A DNA stretch of 6,150 bases from Campylobacter sp. GTDB taxonomy: Bacteria > Campylobacterota > Campylobacteria > Campylobacterales > Campylobacteraceae. A program made the translations under genes and the position numbers. The number at the start of each line of letters is the position of its first letter. Positions within the stretch are counted from its first letter, which is position 1. Below, one piece after another: positions 5,998 to 6,150 of this stretch. The notes under the pieces were generated by a model. The model was not told where the DNA came from. It did not search any database and worked only from the letters and a program-made list of their open reading frames with translations. The DNA lies in assembly GCA_021203945.1 (NCBI GenBank), contig JAJQAF010000038.1, positions 1 to 6,150 of the forward strand. The letters run 5' to 3'.

Positions 5998-6150
5998 TTA
6001 AGCTACAATATGCTTCCAATTAACCATTAATTTTATTAAAAATTTTCTTTTTAATAAAATTAAAAGCATAAACATTAAGATCGTTATAGATATCGAATAA
6101 ATAAAAGGTAAAAAATAATATACAAATATAAAACATATGCTATATATAAA
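5998..6150 (-). CDS. 3' end of a possible membrane protein gene (partial)
   Basis: On the minus strand a frame is open from the window edge through 50 codons to TAA at 5998-6000. It reads as one long hydrophobic stretch (FIYSICFIFVYYFLPF, then ISITILMFMLLILL) followed by a basic, more polar end (KRKFLIK, then VNWKHIVA). A membrane helix with a positively charged cytoplasmic tail is plausible. Fifty stop-free codons are uncommon in such A+T-rich DNA, and the other minus-strand frames close early. I recognise no family, and the start lies outside the window. It converges with the tRNA gene, and no terminator follows. It could be a chance frame. Confidence 0.4.
   Translation of the reverse strand, partial: FIYSICFIFVYYFLPFIYSISITILMFMLLILLKRKFLIKLMVNWKHIVA
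6009..6070. repeat. Compound A+T-rich inverted repeat
   Basis: A perfect 16-bp inverted repeat, TTAATTTTATTAAAAA (6027-6042) and TTTTTAATAAAATTAA (6048-6063), has a 5-base loop TTTTC. It is framed by a second complementary pair, TATGCTT (6009-6015) and AAGCATA (6064-6070), which abuts the right inner arm and is separated from the left one by 11 bases. The result is one hairpin with a bulge. No T run follows on either strand, so it does not look like a standard terminator. It overlaps the possible partial gene on the minus strand. Role unknown. Confidence 0.6.

Noticed and set aside
1..6150. CRISPR array, insertion sequence, toxin-antitoxin or phage genes
   Set aside because: No spaced direct repeats, transposase or other such gene is visible; apart from the right edge the window is ordinary core chromosome.

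Overview
The window reads as chromosomal DNA from a Campylobacter-like epsilonproteobacterium. The pointers are: A+T-rich DNA with frequent AAAATTTT words; promoters with a good -10 box but no clear -35 box; a sigma-54-type promoter in front of a long flagellar hook-filament junction gene; and the order flgL then ftsK on one strand, which I recall from Campylobacter jejuni. The coding G+C looks higher than in C. jejuni, so a member of the concisus/curvus/rectus/showae side of the genus is my guess. The genus is fairly firm and the species is not.

Layout: positions 38-2161 (minus) hold ftsK, the DNA translocase of division and chromosome segregation. Its frame is interrupted by an in-frame TAG at 188-190, and the 49 codons beyond it still spell a clean FtsK gamma domain. 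Its N-terminus lacks a standard start codon at the place where the Shine-Dalgarno sequence points. Positions 2251-4470 (minus) hold flgL, with a strong hairpin terminator after it and a sigma-54 promoter before it. A divergent intergenic region at 4471-4610 separates flgL from yaaA (4611-5366, plus), a peroxide-stress protein. Then come hup (5484-5786, plus), encoding the nucleoid protein HU with a lysine-rich tail, a textbook terminator, and a complete tRNA-Leu(CAA) gene with encoded CCA (5856-5942).

After the tRNA the composition falls to about 18% G+C by my count (5941-6150). This stretch carries a compound A+T inverted repeat and, on the minus strand, the 3' end of a frame whose 50 visible codons look like a membrane segment with a basic tail. 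The sharp change right after a tRNA gene makes this a candidate boundary of acquired DNA, but the window ends too soon to tell.

The genes form separate transcription units rather than one pathway: flagellar assembly (flgL, late sigma-54 class), segregation (ftsK, own sigma-70 promoter), oxidative stress (yaaA), chromosome architecture (hup) and translation (tRNA-Leu). The most notable observation is the state of ftsK, with an amber codon at the motor/gamma boundary and an ATT where a start codon is expected. I found no clearly new multi-gene system.
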